NCBI GenBank assembly: GCA_013399305.1
Contig: VXAI01000164.1
Span: forward strand, 1,499,103-1,563,102
Source of the DNA: Rostratula benghalensis
Taxonomy: Eukaryota; Chordata; Aves; Charadriiformes; Rostratulidae
Direction of reading: 5' to 3'
Length of the DNA: 64,000 nt
Each line of letters starts with the position of its first letter. Position 1 is the stretch's first letter. The translations under genes and the position numbers were made by a program. Shown here piece after piece: positions 10,301 to 22,294 of this stretch. The notes under the pieces were generated by a model, which was not told where the DNA came from, ran no database searches, and saw only the letters and a program-made list of their open reading frames with translations.

Positions 10301-13300
10301 GTCCTCACAGTATGTTGAGTGCATGTTGTGTAGAATTTGCAGTGCATTACTACACAGTGCTTGGATGAGGACTGAAGAAGTGAGTGTTCCCTCATTTGCC
10401 TTCCCTCAGCCCTTTTCTTAAATTGGTGGGATCTTGCTGTCATGCCAGACCTGTACAGAGTGGGTAGATGGAGATGGCCTAAAAAAAAGGAAACAATATT
10501 CCTTGTTTCCCAGACTAACATAACTGCATAGGAAACAAATAATGTTTTCTGTGAAGATCATAGTAATTCTTAGCATTTTGCTTCAGCTGCTCTTGCTTCC
10601 CTAAGGCTCTTGTCTCTCGTTCCTCTAATTCTTTAAGCAACTCTGGCATTAGTGCTGTGTGCAGCTGTATTTCATTCTTAGCAAATGCCCTTTGCTGACT
10701 CTTTTCCAAAGAAGTGTTTAGCTTCTCTCCAGGTGGTTACTAAATCAAATGAGAACGTGGGCGATAGTGAGAGCAGGGCCAGAGAAGGGCAACCTAAAAG
10801 AATTGCCATTAAAATGCTGAGCACATGCATTACTCTGCTATTTGAGACAGACTCAACATGCACTCCTCCAGCTACCCAATTTCCACTTCAAAAGGAGAAT
10901 TAAAGATAGCATGATTGAATAATCTAGAATTGAGGTGAAAAATTATGTTAATTAAAATGCTCTATCTGCAATTTGAGATCTTAACTAAGTGACTATTTAG
11001 CAGCTTCTGTGGGAAGATCTTCAGGGAAATGGGATTTAGCTGAAGGCCTCTCTTTGCCTGAGGTGCTCTTAGTGATTGACTTGTGTCCACTTCCCTCTTT
11101 CCAGGATTCAACTCTGAGGCTTTGGGAGTACAAAAAGGGGGAAGAAGTGCACTGCTGTCATCTGAGTAACATCTGTGGGCCAGAGACAACAAAGCCTGAC
11201 CAGGTATGTCCATGTATATTAGTGCTTTTGCTGCCCTCTTGGTCCTCATGACTACCAAAGATGGTTGATGCATTTTGTTAGGAGTGCCTCAACTCTTTCA
11301 GTGGGTTTGGAAGTTATGTGAGACCTAGAAACTGTTATAAAAGCCTGGGATTTTGGGAAAGAAAGTCTCTTAGCCAAAAAATAACCTATAACACTGGAAA
11401 GATCTAAAAATTCACCCATTTCTAAACTACTTAAATTACACCTTTAACACTTTGGAATTTTATCTGAGCAAAAATCAGCTTTGTAATGGTAGTAACCAGT
11501 CACTTGCAGTAGTATTGCCCCTTGGAGTCAAAATGCTGGGCTTGTTCCTTTGGATTTTGAAACTGCACGGTGTCCAAAATGAAAATGTACGAGTCCCATC
11601 TGAAAAGCGAGTACTCCAGCAGGTCTCCTTATCTCGCAGCTTCTCCATGAGTATGTGATATGTACATCTTTGGGGTGCTACTGGGATTTAGGTGCTAATC
11701 TGACGTGAGCAGTGTATTTTTGTAGTATTTGATCTCTGGTTCTGTTCTTTCTTGTCATGCGAATTGGCATCCAACCTATTAGCAGTGAAATAGCACTTAT
11801 TCTGTGTACCCTGCTGTGTACATCATATTAAACCAGTTGCTAATCTGTTGAGTCATTTAAGAGTTATTCATCTTACCACCCATGCTGCTGGGTGTGTTTT
11901 CCATCTGAATCTCTAAAAATACTTCTTTCTCTGAAGACCACAGCTGTCTCCCAGTTGTTAGGTGGGCGAGAAGCCTGTAGCTGTGCATGACTCTTTGGCA
12001 GAACCACTGTGTAATTCAAATCCAGGCTGAAACAGAATTGAAAAGTTCTGTCTCTCGTATTTTGTTGTGGTTTTTGTTAGTCAAAGTGTGCTGTGCTCAG
12101 CCTCTCCCAGTCCAGGAGCTGTTCCTGGAGATCTCTCAGAGATTCTTTACTGTTTATGTAGTTCTGGCCTGATCTTGTTAGTGGGCTTCCCAGGTACTGA
12201 ACTGGGAGCACAAGCCATGGAAGGACCAAGCTCCTAGGGACAGACCTGACAGAGGTTGTTTCTGTACAGAAGACATCTTTGTGTTAGAGTAATAACATGC
12301 AGCTTTCTGCCTGTACAGGAGAGCAGCAGTTTGCATCACAGCATTCAAAGCTTAGATAGTGGAAATGTATTTTGCCTGGAGTTCCTGTTAGCAGGAATTT
12401 GGGGTAGTATCTGTATAGACAGTTTAATGCACTCCTGAAATTGAAAATAAAAATTAAAGCACACCTGAGCCAGAGACCTCTCCTAGACATTCATAGGGTC
12501 TCTGGCTCGTTTCAACTTGAGTATACTGCTTGAAATATTTGAAATGGCCACTGCTGGGTTTTTTCATAAGCAAGAATAGGTGTACAAATTTAGGGAACAG
12601 GTCCACATAGCCAGTATCTTCTTGTGGTCTGGGTGCAGCAGAATTTGAGCAAGGAAGGGAGAATTAAGATTGAGGCAAATGTACCAAATGACTTTGACAT
12701 GTATAGTCTTCAGGAAGTAAGTGGCTCAGGGACTTTCAAAAGCAAAGTTTTCTTTTGCTCTTTTAAAACACCATAGCTTGATAGCTGTCAAATCCATGTC
12801 TGCAGTCATGTTGCAAGGCATTTCTTTTGGGGGGAAGAATGGTTCTGTATTAGAATACTTTGCCTTCTAGCTTTATTTGATAGTAAGCAACTAGCTGTGA
12901 AGTGGGGAATCCTGTTATTAATTTTAAAAATGCTACTTGTTGCTTAGACTGGCTCAGCATTTTGTAAGATAACTTACATGTAAATTAACAGTGCTTGATC
13001 TCATACTGAACCCTAACTCCATTGCTTACAACCAAGTTTGTAGAAAAGAATACTGAACGGCATAATAAGCCTTGAACATAGCACTGGGTAAACTAACAAA
13101 TGTTGGAGGAAAAAACTTGTTTCTTCAAGCAGGAACTAGTTTAAAAATAAATTTATTTTTAAAAAAAGGGCAAAAAGCTCCAACTCTTCGAATGCTTTTG
13201 GATGTAGTTTGGTAATACTTCCCCTGCCTCCTAATATACCTGACAATGTCCCTACCATAGGCGTATGGAGTATGTGTATGCAGTCTCTCAGTAGACAGTC

Positions 13301-16300
13301 AGGGTTCCCTTTGACTGTGAGAAGTCTCTGTTTAGCTGCTTTACCTCAGTGTGAGTAGACAATGAGAGAAAAGGGCAGGCCACAAACTGAGTAAACAGAT
13401 ACAATATGTCATTTAGTATACTGTATTCCTGCAGTGTTTTGCAGTTCTTGTTGGCATGTTTTAGTGTCTCCTAATGGTCTTTGTGGAAGCCTTGAATCTG
13501 CAAAATTCTGCTTACTGCCAGCTCTTACAAGTTTTTTAAACTCTGTCTCCAATGACACAAAATTTGCACAATGCTTGGGGGGTGCAGAAGACTCAGTTGA
13601 AGACTCAGTTGACTTCTAGAGTTCCTGTGTACTTGGAAGAGTAATTGAGCAGTGTTCCACTGATTACAGACAAATAAATGACAGATTTAAACCTTAATGT
13701 GGTGCATTGCCACCTTTGTGCTGTGTTGCTACACAGCTGTAAATAGGGTACTTCTGCCAGAACAATTACTGTCTTGTTGGCCAGGAGGACCAAAGGGGAA
13801 AGGAGACTTGTGGTTTGCTGGCATCATAGTGCTAGAAATGCCAGAGATGACGTCCAGTGGTAGTATTTAGTTGTGCTGTGCCTCCAGGTGTATCAAAGAT
13901 CATCTTCACAATCTGGTGTGACATTTACAGTCTGAATTTAAGGGAACAGTCTCTTGTCAGCACTTTCTGTATTGCAAGTAGCATGCTGTGTCTGCAAATG
14001 ACCCTGGCAATCCAGACGGGCATATAAGTGTGTGGATTTGGGGGTTTTGTGTTGTTTTTTGTTTTGTATTACACTTCATTTTAACCATTGATAACTGCTG
14101 TAAATGCACTGAAGCTTCAAACAAACTTGAAGCACAATGACAATGGAATGTTCAGTAATGGTGGGTCATAAGAGCACATAAATATGGGCTTATTTTGCTT
14201 GGCAGTTGATGAATATATGTCTGTTTTGGGAATATAGGAGTGGTTTTGAGCAGTGTAGCGCATTGGTTTCAGTTAATGGGTTGCAGATCCCTAGTTCATT
14301 TTCCCATTAGAATGGGAGTAATTCTCTAATTTTGTTGTGCTGTATAAGTATTTTTTCCTGCTTTGGAGCTTTCACCTCCTCTGATCATCCTGACAGCAGA
14401 TGCTTGTTTAAAGTTCAGAATGTGAATTGCACAACTCTACCCCAATGTTTCAGTACATTAATTTTTCATAGGGTCACTACTTCTCACAGATGACATTGAA
14501 AGTTAATTTTTAGGTGTTGGCTGGCTGATAACAGTGCCATATAAATGCTGAATAAGTTCAGAGAGTACCAAGCAAATCTGTTTATCACAGACTTCTCTTG
14601 TAACTCTTCTTTAAGTTAACTGATTTCATAGGTTGTCCTTGAACTAGATATTACTCTGGGGCTTGCATTCACTTTGCTGATTGTTAACTTACCCACACAT
14701 GAGGAAAGGAAAGAGCTTGCAAAGAAGATTTTCTTGTCTCTGTCCAGCTGTGAATAACTCTTGGTTCAAATCAAAAAAGAAAAAAAAAAAAGCAGCCACC
14801 TCCTCCCTCCCCCAGTGAGGGTGGGGGAAAGCTGCTGCATACTTCAAGTTCACAGAACCCTTTGTCTCTCTGACAAAGCACTCAGCTGTGTAGGTGGGCA
14901 CTTCTCGATGCACTTGCCCTGCATATTTGTCATGAGTCAGGCTGAGAGGCAGAGCTTTGTTATTAGAATTAAATATCAATCACAGGTTTGCTTTTTTTTT
15001 TTTTTTTAATATATATATCTATCTATCTTGGCTTGTTCCCTTAAATGTCTAAAGAACCCACTGGTGCTTTACAATAGGAGCTGTCAGTTCTGATCTAAAG
15101 CTGTAGTGTAAATGCCTCCATGCTGCAATAACTACATTTAGATCTGTTAGCCACAGAGAACCTTTCTGATTCAGCCCACTCACCCTACCTTGTATTTGGA
15201 ACCATAAGCATTTTCTATGTCCGTCTTAAACAGGGGTCCTGGGTCCCAATGCTAAATATAAACTAACAGTTTAATATTTCTACAGAGTAGGAAGAGATTA
15301 GTCCCATCTGTTCCCAAGGGCTCTGAAACATATAGTTGTTTTGGTTTTTATAAAGAGCTCCTCTTCTGTCGAAACAGGCAGTTGAGTATGTGAGTAAGAA
15401 GTGTGTGCATGCTGCTGTTCTTGCTTCCCCCCATGAGATTGCATGACACAATGGATTTTATTTTATTTTTTTTTCTTCACATGCTGGAGATGTGCTGTGT
15501 AATGCTGGTTTTCAGCTATGTTTATACCATAAATTAACCTTCTTTTCTACAGTTGGTTTATCTTTCAGTAGTTGCATCATGTACTGTTGACAAAATAGTT
15601 AGCTTCTGGTATTAAAGTTGCTGACTTGAATGTTTGGAAGCTGTACAGCTTGCTTTGCTTTCCTATAGCGATTGCATAATTCTGAAACAAGCAGCCTTAC
15701 AATGCCTATACCTCAGCTGGTGGCTCAAAGGTTAAAATCCTGTGATTACTCCCAAATTCAGCTTCACCTGGTGAACCAGATACACTGTCCAGTGAGCAGT
15801 GTAGTGTTAGGGAATGAGGTGAAGGCTGGGAAAAGGGGTAAAAGGAAAGAGGAATTGAGGATGCGTCTATATTCTGCCAGCAGAGTGTCAAGAAGATATC
15901 TTCTCCCTGGCCTAAAGTGAGTAACTCGCTACTTCTCTAGTAGGCAGGTTTTATTCATCAGAAGTGTTGGTGTTACTGCTTCTTGTATAATCTACTCGAG
16001 AACCAGCCTTTTGCCTTTGCAGTTTTGTCTTTCACGTTATATAACAGATACTTTTGAAAAAGCACCCTAGGGCATCTTCTTGCGGTTTCCCTGCTCCTCC
16101 CAAGTTCTTACTTCCCACTCAAAGGACTTCAGTTGTTATATATTTCAAGTAGTGTGGTTTGTGCAGCAAAGGTATTTCTCTCATTCTATCTCAGAAAAAG
16201 CTATAGATCTGCTAAATTAGAAGTGTGGTGTGTGGGTGGTTGGTGTTGGGTGTGGGATATTTTTTCTGGTTTGAATTCTTTGTTTTAATGAGGAAAATGG

Positions 16301-19300
16301 CCTCAGGCAATCTTGCTTTGCTCTTCAGAACACATTTTTGGTTAAGCTGTATGGATTCAGCCAGGCACAGGTTGAAAACAGAGACAATGCAGCAAGGCTA
16401 TGAGCTATGCATCACTATCTTCTGTTTATTTATTTATTTATTTTAACAAACATAACAGCAGCTAATGGGTTGTGTTTATAATCTCTGAGCTGCCAGTGTG
16501 GTACCTTGGCAGAGCAGGCCTAATTTTGATGCTTTTGCCATTAGTATTGCAGGAGAGAATGAGGTGTACTTTCCTGTATCTGTTAGTTTGTCTGTTATGA
16601 GTTGTTTACTAAAGCCTTTCCATTTGATATCTGTTTGGGTGGCTGTGAAGAGAGGAGTGTGGAAAACTTCATAAAGCAAAATGCTGCTACAATTCAGTAA
16701 ATGGTATAATTACTGTAAATTTAGACATCTGCTAAATTTCTTAGGCTAAGACAGGAAATGGAGTGTGAATTTTCTGCCCATAAATGGTCTTAATTTACAA
16801 AGATGTTTCTTTTTTCCTAATAGAAATACCCTGTGTCAAGAATAACCTACTGCTGTGACGGTAGTTACATTGCCATTCTATGTGATCGGTAAGTATAAAT
16901 AGAAAAATGGCAAAAATCATCACAGCTCCTGCACAGGCAAGAGCAGTTTTCCCTCTTGGCCCTCTGAACTTTCCCCTAGCCTGGAGTACTTGGTGCTGTG
17001 GATTTTTGACCATCCCAGGCATGTCTCTGGCTTCTTAGGGAGCCTCTGATTCCTTATTGTACTTGGTCTGCGTGCAGCGGTGAGTGTGAGGGTTACCCAG
17101 CTTAGTTAAATTTTGCAGACTTTGTGATGGCTTTCCCTCATGGAAAAAGCATAAGGCTAGGATGAAAGAGCCCTGCACGGTGCTAGGCTGTCTCCCTAAA
17201 TCACTTGTGCCTGACCTGTATGGTTTGAGTCTCGTTTCTTCAGGGTGCTGTGGCGATGGAGCAGCCAAACTTCTGTTACCATATCCTGCTCCTGTAAATG
17301 GGTTTGGCTATTCTATTTAAAACCACAGTAGCTTCAGTTTGAAAGTGTGGAGAGGCTGTGTTGACTTTTGAGTTCAAGTGTATGTGTTTGCCAAAGGAGA
17401 GAATGCTCAGGAGCTGAAGGGCCCACGCACGGAGGAACCTTACAAATCCAACTGGCGGGAAAATGTCTTGTGGGAATGAACACTTCCCCTATCTTTCCAC
17501 AGTATCTTAAGCCTGCCAAGGAAGCTGTTCTTCCTGACAAGAGCTTGCCAGCAGGAAAGGGAGAGATTGCCAGAGCTACTTGTACAGTGAAATCAGGTGT
17601 CTGTCACCTCAGTGAACTCACTTTTTGCCAGAGCGAGGAGCCTTAGCTTCTTCCTGTCACACCTTCTCCAAGGGGCACCAAACTGGCCCTGGAAGGGGCA
17701 ACCATGTCAGCTGAGGGCTGTGCCTGTGTCACTTAGCCCAGTGGCCATGCTTTGCTCTGTATTAGGCTCTTATTTCCAGCTCCACAGCCCACTGTTTCTG
17801 AACAGTGCTGTCATGTGGATCTGGCGGGCAACTCGGGAGGGAGCTGAAGTGTCCTGCCTGGCACACTGGGGATCTGCTCGAGCAAGGTTAGGAGGCTCTG
17901 CCCGTAGATGCTGTGGCTGTTTGAGGAGTGAGTGCTGTTGGGAGAGATGGAGATGAGTGAAGTGCCAGAGTCTTATTCTTAGGCTGTGTTGAGGTTTCCT
18001 TCCACTCTCAATCTCTCCTCCCCTCCCTGGCCTGTAATTCCTGTTTTGTTTTGGCTGGTGCTCACCTAGACGTTCCTTCAAGTGAAGCCCTGTAGGCCAG
18101 TGTGCTATGATGCAACGCTTCTTATATAAATCCTTAGTAATCCGTACAAAATTCCCTTTACTACCTTTTCTTTTAAAGAAAAGGCAGCGTTGACTGCTTT
18201 TTTTGTTCGTGTAACACTTAAAGCCTTTTGACATGTTAGGTATTCACTCACAGCTTCTGCCTCTGATCATGTAAACAAACTGCACTTGAAGTACTAGGGT
18301 ATTTTTGGTAATTCCTAATAACTTTACTTTGGCTCTGCTGGGAATTAGAGTGGGTGGTTGTAGTTTGCTGTATGAGTGATGCCTGTAGGTGGATTTGGTA
18401 ATAACGGTAATTAAGGTTTTTTTTCCTCTCAAAAGTATTCCCACAGTCTACATCTTTCAGCTTGATGCAGTTGCCCAGCAGCTAGTTTACAGACAGCAAA
18501 TCTCTTTGAAACATAAAATCTGGGACATCGCATTTGACGAAACGGGAGATCTATGGATCTTGGAGGAAGACAGGGAAGCTCCTCTTCAATTGTACAGACC
18601 ATGTGATGGACAGTGGAAGGTAGATACTTTTGTTATGCTAACATCCTGAATGTTTTGCATTTGTCTTGAGGCCATAACAAAAAATGAGTAAACTGTGTTC
18701 CATGAAAGCTAAATGGCACACTTCTCCATGTTTTGAGACTGAGCAGCAGTCGTAAACGCACATCTTATTTTACTTCTCTCACCTGTGTATAGCACAAAGA
18801 TGCTGAGAGCTTCTTACGAGTACCCATCTCTTCTCTGGTAAAGCTAACATCTGGCATAGTGGGATCAAGCAGGGTGGTTGTCAGCTGTTGTACTCAGTAC
18901 TTTAAATAATTTCCTGTGCTTTCTGTGTGCTACACTTTATTTAAAAAAAACCACAACCTACAAAACAACAAAATCCCATTGTGTTTTGCTCAGAAATGCT
19001 TTCCACACAGCATTCCCTGTGCCTGCCTCTGAGGGATCCTTTGGGGGGAACAAAGCATTCTGGAAGCATTAGGGGATTTTTATTCTCATTCTGAATGTGG
19101 AGTCAAACTTGAGACGTGTATTATCAGGTTCTCTGTAAATCTGTTAAACAACTGGAAAGTCGCTTGTTATCCTTGTGAGTCCCAACCTAATTATGATGTA
19201 GTACTGAAGTGGTTTTAAATGAATCTTTTTTTGACCCTTATGTGTTCCTCGTGATAATAATTTTCCTCACAGATTAGTGAGTGGGAATACATTTTTATTT

Positions 19301-22294
19301 TCTTTTAAGCTGCGAAGCTTCCCCAGCAGAACACAGGATCTTAGGCCAGGTTTCTATAGCAGTCCTAGAAAAAAGGAGCCTAAAAGACATCATGGAGGAG
19401 TTACACTTGATCTCTCTATGCTGTACTCGTCTGAGAGCTGTTGAATTTTCCAGTGTTCTGTGAAACATGACATTGTTTATCATTCCTAAAACATCATGTG
19501 ATGTTCTTTCTTTTCCCAGCCTGTAACTGATGACAAAGGATTACAAATGATGTCAAAATATCTGCGAGACAACTGGACAGTGTTCGAAGGTGAGAAATTT
19601 GTCAGAAAGGCCCAGGAAAGGCAATTGTTACAGTTAAAGCATAAGATTGAAGAGCAAAATCGGAGTTCAAGTCAGTTCAGCTGGCTGTTGGAAGCTGTTT
19701 AATCTTGGAGTTTTCTTGTTTTTTCCACTCTGTCTAGTATGGAAGTCAGTGTGGATCGTGATGTGCGTTCAGGTTACGGTTACTACAAAATGCTGTAGGC
19801 ATTTAGATGTGAATTGCAGTATTCTAACTGTTTTACACAGCCACCTTGTCACAGGGATGTGCCTAAGCACAGAGTTGCTGGAGCCTGTCTTAACTGCTGT
19901 GACAGCGAATGCTGTTTGTTGTCTTGTCTCTTACCTGGGCGTGACACTTTATCGTAAGTACAGTGGAGATAGTAAGGATTGGAATAGTCATGGGAGGAGC
20001 AGCTTCACTGTAAAGATGGGCGACTGGGGACTTTGCTGTGGCTGGAGGGTGTGACCCTGGATGGTATCATCAGGGGTGAAATTGATTGGTATCAGGGGCG
20101 GTTCATTTTGTTCTTGATTTCTGCCCCACTGCTGGTCTCTGGCAGAAAAATAGGGTACTTCTGAACTAGTCAGTCATGTACTATGTTTTCAGGATTTTTT
20201 TGTAATTAAGAATGATACAACTTTACTTAAAAAGCTGAAATTATGGCAGTGATGGCTGCAGGATAGATAAGGGTTGCGTTGTGGCATGTGCTAGTGGATG
20301 TTTCATTATGTATTGAGAGCTGATTAATTGAAATCTCTCTCCAGTATTTTTGCTGGGAGACTAGGAACTTCCTTCCTTGACAAAGGTGTTAAAGTCCTCA
20401 CTGGTCTCTTGGTGGCCATACATGAAGGTGATTAGCCCACATAGGTGGAAGAGTTGCAGGAATGTGCAGTCTAATGTGAAGTCTCCTTGATTCTTAGTGT
20501 TGGATGGTTATGAAGTTGACGCTAAGTTGGTGCAGTCTTTGAAATCTAAAAGGAATGCAGTTACTCCTTTAGAAGGGAAAGGGTTTGCATGTAGGTGTTG
20601 CAGACTTGATATTTACAACCAGGCAGATAATTAGAAGTATGAGATCTGAGTGAAAATGAGCAACAGAGAAGCAAAAAGAGCGGGCAGGGAAAGAGGTTCT
20701 GAGTGTAATTAGCCAGCTTAGCAAATTACTGTGATACATGGTAGCCGGCTGCTTCTGCAGCTGGGAAAGGAGGACTGCCCAGATGACAAGGTCTATTATT
20801 GTTAATTAGTATGGGGAGGCTGACTTGATGAGCACTTATTTCAGTGCATAATTAATGCTTGAAAAGGTAGTTACTTCTTTTAAAAAAGGTGATCATTATG
20901 TTGTTTAAACACAGTCTTAATGCCTGCATATCTTTTCATAAGCTTGTTTCACCTGACTGATTCTGTAGGATTTATGGTCAGTCTTGAAGTACATGTTCAA
21001 CAGTTCTGTTCTAATTGATCTTGGAAAAAGACAGAGCAAGATTTAGTGCAGGCTGATCAAGTGTAGAGGAGCATGGATATTTAGACTGGCAGCACGGAAT
21101 TTCTCCCAGGGCCAAAGGCCGATTAAATTGGTTACTATGCGAGTGCAACACCCTTAAAATGAAAGGCAGGCTCTTTGCTAAGTACCAGAGAGGGAAAGTT
21201 GACTTCTTTGTGTACCAAGAAACAAGGGGATGCTGTATGTACTTTACTGTGGGGCAGCGTGCACCCTAGCAAATACTGGATTCCTTACATTTGCCCTTTA
21301 AGATCAAAAAATTTTGAAAGTGGGAAAAGGTAGGAATACAAAGAGAAGTAGGGATCTGGCTTTGTCAGGTACCACTCTAACATTTGGGTTTTTTAGACAT
21401 GTGGACCTAGTCCAGCTAGTCTCGTTCTGTATTCTCTACAGAGACTGTTCTGTATTTCTTAATCGGAAGCAGTCTGATTGGGGTTTTTGGGATGGTAGTT
21501 AGTTCCCCGTTAAGCTCATCTAAACACAGTCTTGGAGATGGTGCAATGAATGTTATACTGAATTCACAGAAGATGCAACAGAACTCTCAGAGTGAATATT
21601 TAGAAATGTGTGTGTGCACTGTAGGAATTCACTGAAGTCTACCTCTTTGGGCTTCTTTCAAGTTAATACTCTAGGAGACAAGTCAGCCAAGCACAGATAT
21701 GTAGCATATGCCCTTTGCAGTGCTTAGGTCTTGGGGAGCAACTCTTGTGGGATGTTTAACAAAAAGTTGCAACAGCAATCACTTAAAAAACAGAAGCCTT
21801 GAAGTCTGCATTCAGAAGCCTTGATCCAACATCTAAAGAGAGCTGTGTGTCTTTGCTTCCACGTCAGGTGCCTGCCTCTGTGCCCATTTCTTTTAGACTA
21901 AAACCAGAGGCTATGTTTGGCTGTGTGAATGCAGGACAGGTGCTTACCAACACCAGGCACGCTTACACCATGTAAATGCTGATATTTTAATGAAGTGGAT
22001 AAGACCACAGTAAATTACTTGACATGTCATTATCTAGAATTACAGTACAAGAAGTAATAGCTCAGACTGCTAAGGGAATTTAATGTTGTGTTCTTGCTTT
22101 GCCCCCTTGCAGGTTTTGTTGGCACAGAGAGACACTACAGCAGCCTCTACAAGGCCTCATTTGATAACATGGCCGACTACCTACAGAGGAAAGAGGAAAG
22201 GTTACAGCAGCAGAAAAAGAAAAGGCAGGAGGAACTGCAACGTGGTTCGAATGGAGAAACAAAAAAGATGAAGACTGAAGAATCATCACTATGA
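1093..22294 (+). CDS. WDR4: WDR4, tRNA (guanine-N7) methyltransferase non-catalytic subunit, 11 coding exons
   Basis: WDR4 is the WD-repeat partner that stabilises METTL1 and helps bind tRNA for N7-methylation of G46 in the variable loop; it acts mainly in the nucleus. Eleven exons (1093-1229, 2430-2489, 3229-3375, 6065-6221, 6844-6956, 9703-9763, 11105-11203, 16824-16888, 18436-18619, 19520-19589, 22113-22294) have GT/AG borders and matching phases. They sum to 1275 bases, or 424 residues plus stop; human is 412. Family hallmarks are [13 protein letters not shown] (exon 3), [11 protein letters not shown] and [12 protein letters not shown] (exon 4), [10 protein letters not shown] (exon 5) and LRLWEY (exon 7). 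The residue matching human Arg170, which is mutated in a microcephalic dwarfism, is conserved as Arg186. The tail is lysine/glutamine-rich. The start at 1093 is chosen because the following residues ([11 protein letters not shown]...) align without gaps with the human N-terminus. An in-frame ATG at 1177 would remove that homology. The gene is convergent with PDE9A and divergent from NDUFV3. Confidence 0.95.
1311..1400. repeat. (TG)n microsatellite with TATG interruptions
   Basis: About 90 bases of alternating TG with several T-A-T-G interruptions, roughly 80 bases after the WDR4 exon 1 donor. Alternating purine-pyrimidine tracts like this can adopt Z-DNA and are often length-polymorphic. Confidence 0.97.
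1876..2049 (+). repeat. CR1 LINE 3' fragment
   Basis: Short sense-oriented CR1 tail in WDR4 intron 1. It includes 'gttgtggatgccccattcct', 'ggatggggctttgagcaacc' and the end block 'aaggtcccttccaaccctaa' then 'ccattctgtgat'. Confidence 0.9.
2430..2489 (+). CDS. WDR4: WDR4 coding exon 2
   Basis: Reads [19 protein letters not shown] in the frame set by exon 1 and matches human DDDSLFIYDC. The acceptor is ttgtag and the donor is AG|GTAAGA. It forms part of the first propeller blade. Confidence 0.93.
3229..3375 (+). CDS. WDR4: WDR4 coding exon 3
   Basis: Encodes the end of blade 1 and the following strand: [20 protein letters not shown] and [16 protein letters not shown]. The [12 protein letters not shown] core is identical to human. 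The acceptor is ctattag and the donor is AG|GTAAGG. Confidence 0.96.
4800..5262 (+). repeat. CR1 LINE 3' fragment
   Basis: About 460 bases of CR1 in sense orientation in WDR4 intron 3. The order is the 'gcagagggccatgaagatga' block, 'acctctcctatgaggacagg', 'aagaaattctttgctgtgat', 'ggaggtgtccctgcccatgg' and the end 'ccattctgtgatta'. Reading frames are broken. Confidence 0.93.
6065..6221 (+). CDS. WDR4: WDR4 coding exon 4
   Basis: Contains [22 protein letters not shown] and [12 protein letters not shown], strongly conserved with human ([26 protein letters not shown]). It ends in phase 0 at the GTG valine codon, with donor GTAAGT. Confidence 0.96.
6844..6956 (+). CDS. WDR4: WDR4 coding exon 5
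   Basis: Encodes [19 protein letters not shown] and then [17 protein letters not shown]. It carries the DRDEKIR motif containing the METTL1/tRNA-proximal arginine (human Arg170). The acceptor is ccaacag and the donor is GA|GTAAGT. Confidence 0.96.
7064..7637 (-). repeat. CR1 LINE 3' fragment
   Basis: Antisense CR1 in WDR4 intron 5. It starts with the reversed tail 'agaatcataaaatggttt' and 'aaaggtcatctagtccaact', then 'ggcaacctgttccatcctca' and 'cctgccctcacaggagaggt'. The deep end fades out near 7640. The matching minus-strand reading frame is a decayed piece of the CR1 reverse transcriptase C-terminus. Confidence 0.92.
9703..9763 (+). CDS. WDR4: WDR4 coding exon 6
   Basis: A short 61-base exon completing the split glutamate codon and reading [20 protein letters not shown], equivalent to human [20 protein letters not shown]. 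It ends in phase 0 with donor GTATGT. Confidence 0.95.
11105..11203 (+). CDS. WDR4: WDR4 coding exon 7
   Basis: Reads [20 protein letters not shown], a canonical WD-blade strand matching human DGTLRLWEY...LHCCHL, followed by a divergent loop ending KPDQ. Both ends are in phase 0, with donor GTATGT. Confidence 0.95.
11204..16823 (+). other. WDR4 intron 7
   Basis: The longest WDR4 intron (5.6 kb). It is mostly unique sequence with homopolymer tracts near 14775 and 14992, a short TA/TATC run near 15008, and an exon-like block at 15669-15916 listed separately. No repeat element was recognised. Confidence 0.65.
15669..15916 (+). other. Possible cryptic (poison) exon in WDR4 intron 7
   Basis: A block bounded by a pyrimidine-rich acceptor (ttgctttgctttcctatag) and a strong donor (GTGAGT). 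It stays open for 82 codons in the frame that would continue from exon 7. Its length (248 bases) is not a multiple of three. If spliced in, exon 8 would be read out of frame and reach TAA after about seven codons. No counterpart in human WDR4 is recalled, and the peptide is not recognised. It may be a coincidence of intronic splice-like sites. Confidence 0.25.
16824..16888 (+). CDS. WDR4: WDR4 coding exon 8
   Basis: Reads [21 protein letters not shown], matching human [21 protein letters not shown]. The acceptor is cctaatag and the donor is CG|GTAAGT, which splits the following arginine codon. Confidence 0.93.
18436..18619 (+). CDS. WDR4: WDR4 coding exon 9
   Basis: The longest internal exon. 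It includes [27 protein letters not shown] and APLQLYRP. Human has [19 protein letters not shown]. The acceptor is ctcaaaag. The donor AAG|GTAGAT is weaker than the others but keeps phase with exon 10. Confidence 0.94.
19520..19589 (+). CDS. WDR4: WDR4 coding exon 10
   Basis: Reads [19 protein letters not shown] and TVFE, equivalent to the human stretch ending LRGNWAMLEG. The acceptor is ttcccag and the donor is G|GTGAGA. Confidence 0.92.
22113..22294 (+). CDS. WDR4: WDR4 coding exon 11 and stop
   Basis: Begins [20 protein letters not shown], matching human ASFSSLYKATFDNV, and continues [19 protein letters not shown] into a basic, glutamate-rich tail ending EESSL and TGA. The charged tail probably lies outside the propeller. 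Confidence 0.96.

Larger units (their letters stand above)
6957..11104 (+). other. WDR4 introns 5 and 6
   Basis: Intron 5 (6957-9702) contains the antisense CR1 at 7064-7637, then unique AT-rich DNA. Intron 6 (9764-11104) is unique with short poly-A/T runs. No RNA gene or conserved reading frame was recognised. Exon 6 lies between them. Confidence 0.65.
16889..22112 (+). other. WDR4 introns 8 to 10
   Basis: Intron 8 (16889-18435), intron 9 (18620-19519) and intron 10 (19590-22112), interrupted by exons 9 and 10. All are unique sequence with short homopolymers. No CR1, RNA gene or convincing exon was seen. Reading frames of 120-154 codons here (for example minus 17770-18234) look like chance. 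Confidence 0.65.

Noticed and set aside
17770..18234. 154-codon minus-strand frame in WDR4 intron 8
   Set aside because: Antisense, compositionally ordinary, no known motif, consistent with chance.
22240..22260. GGTTCGAAT resembling a tRNA B box
   Set aside because: Lies inside WDR4 coding exon 11; no A box or cloverleaf around it.
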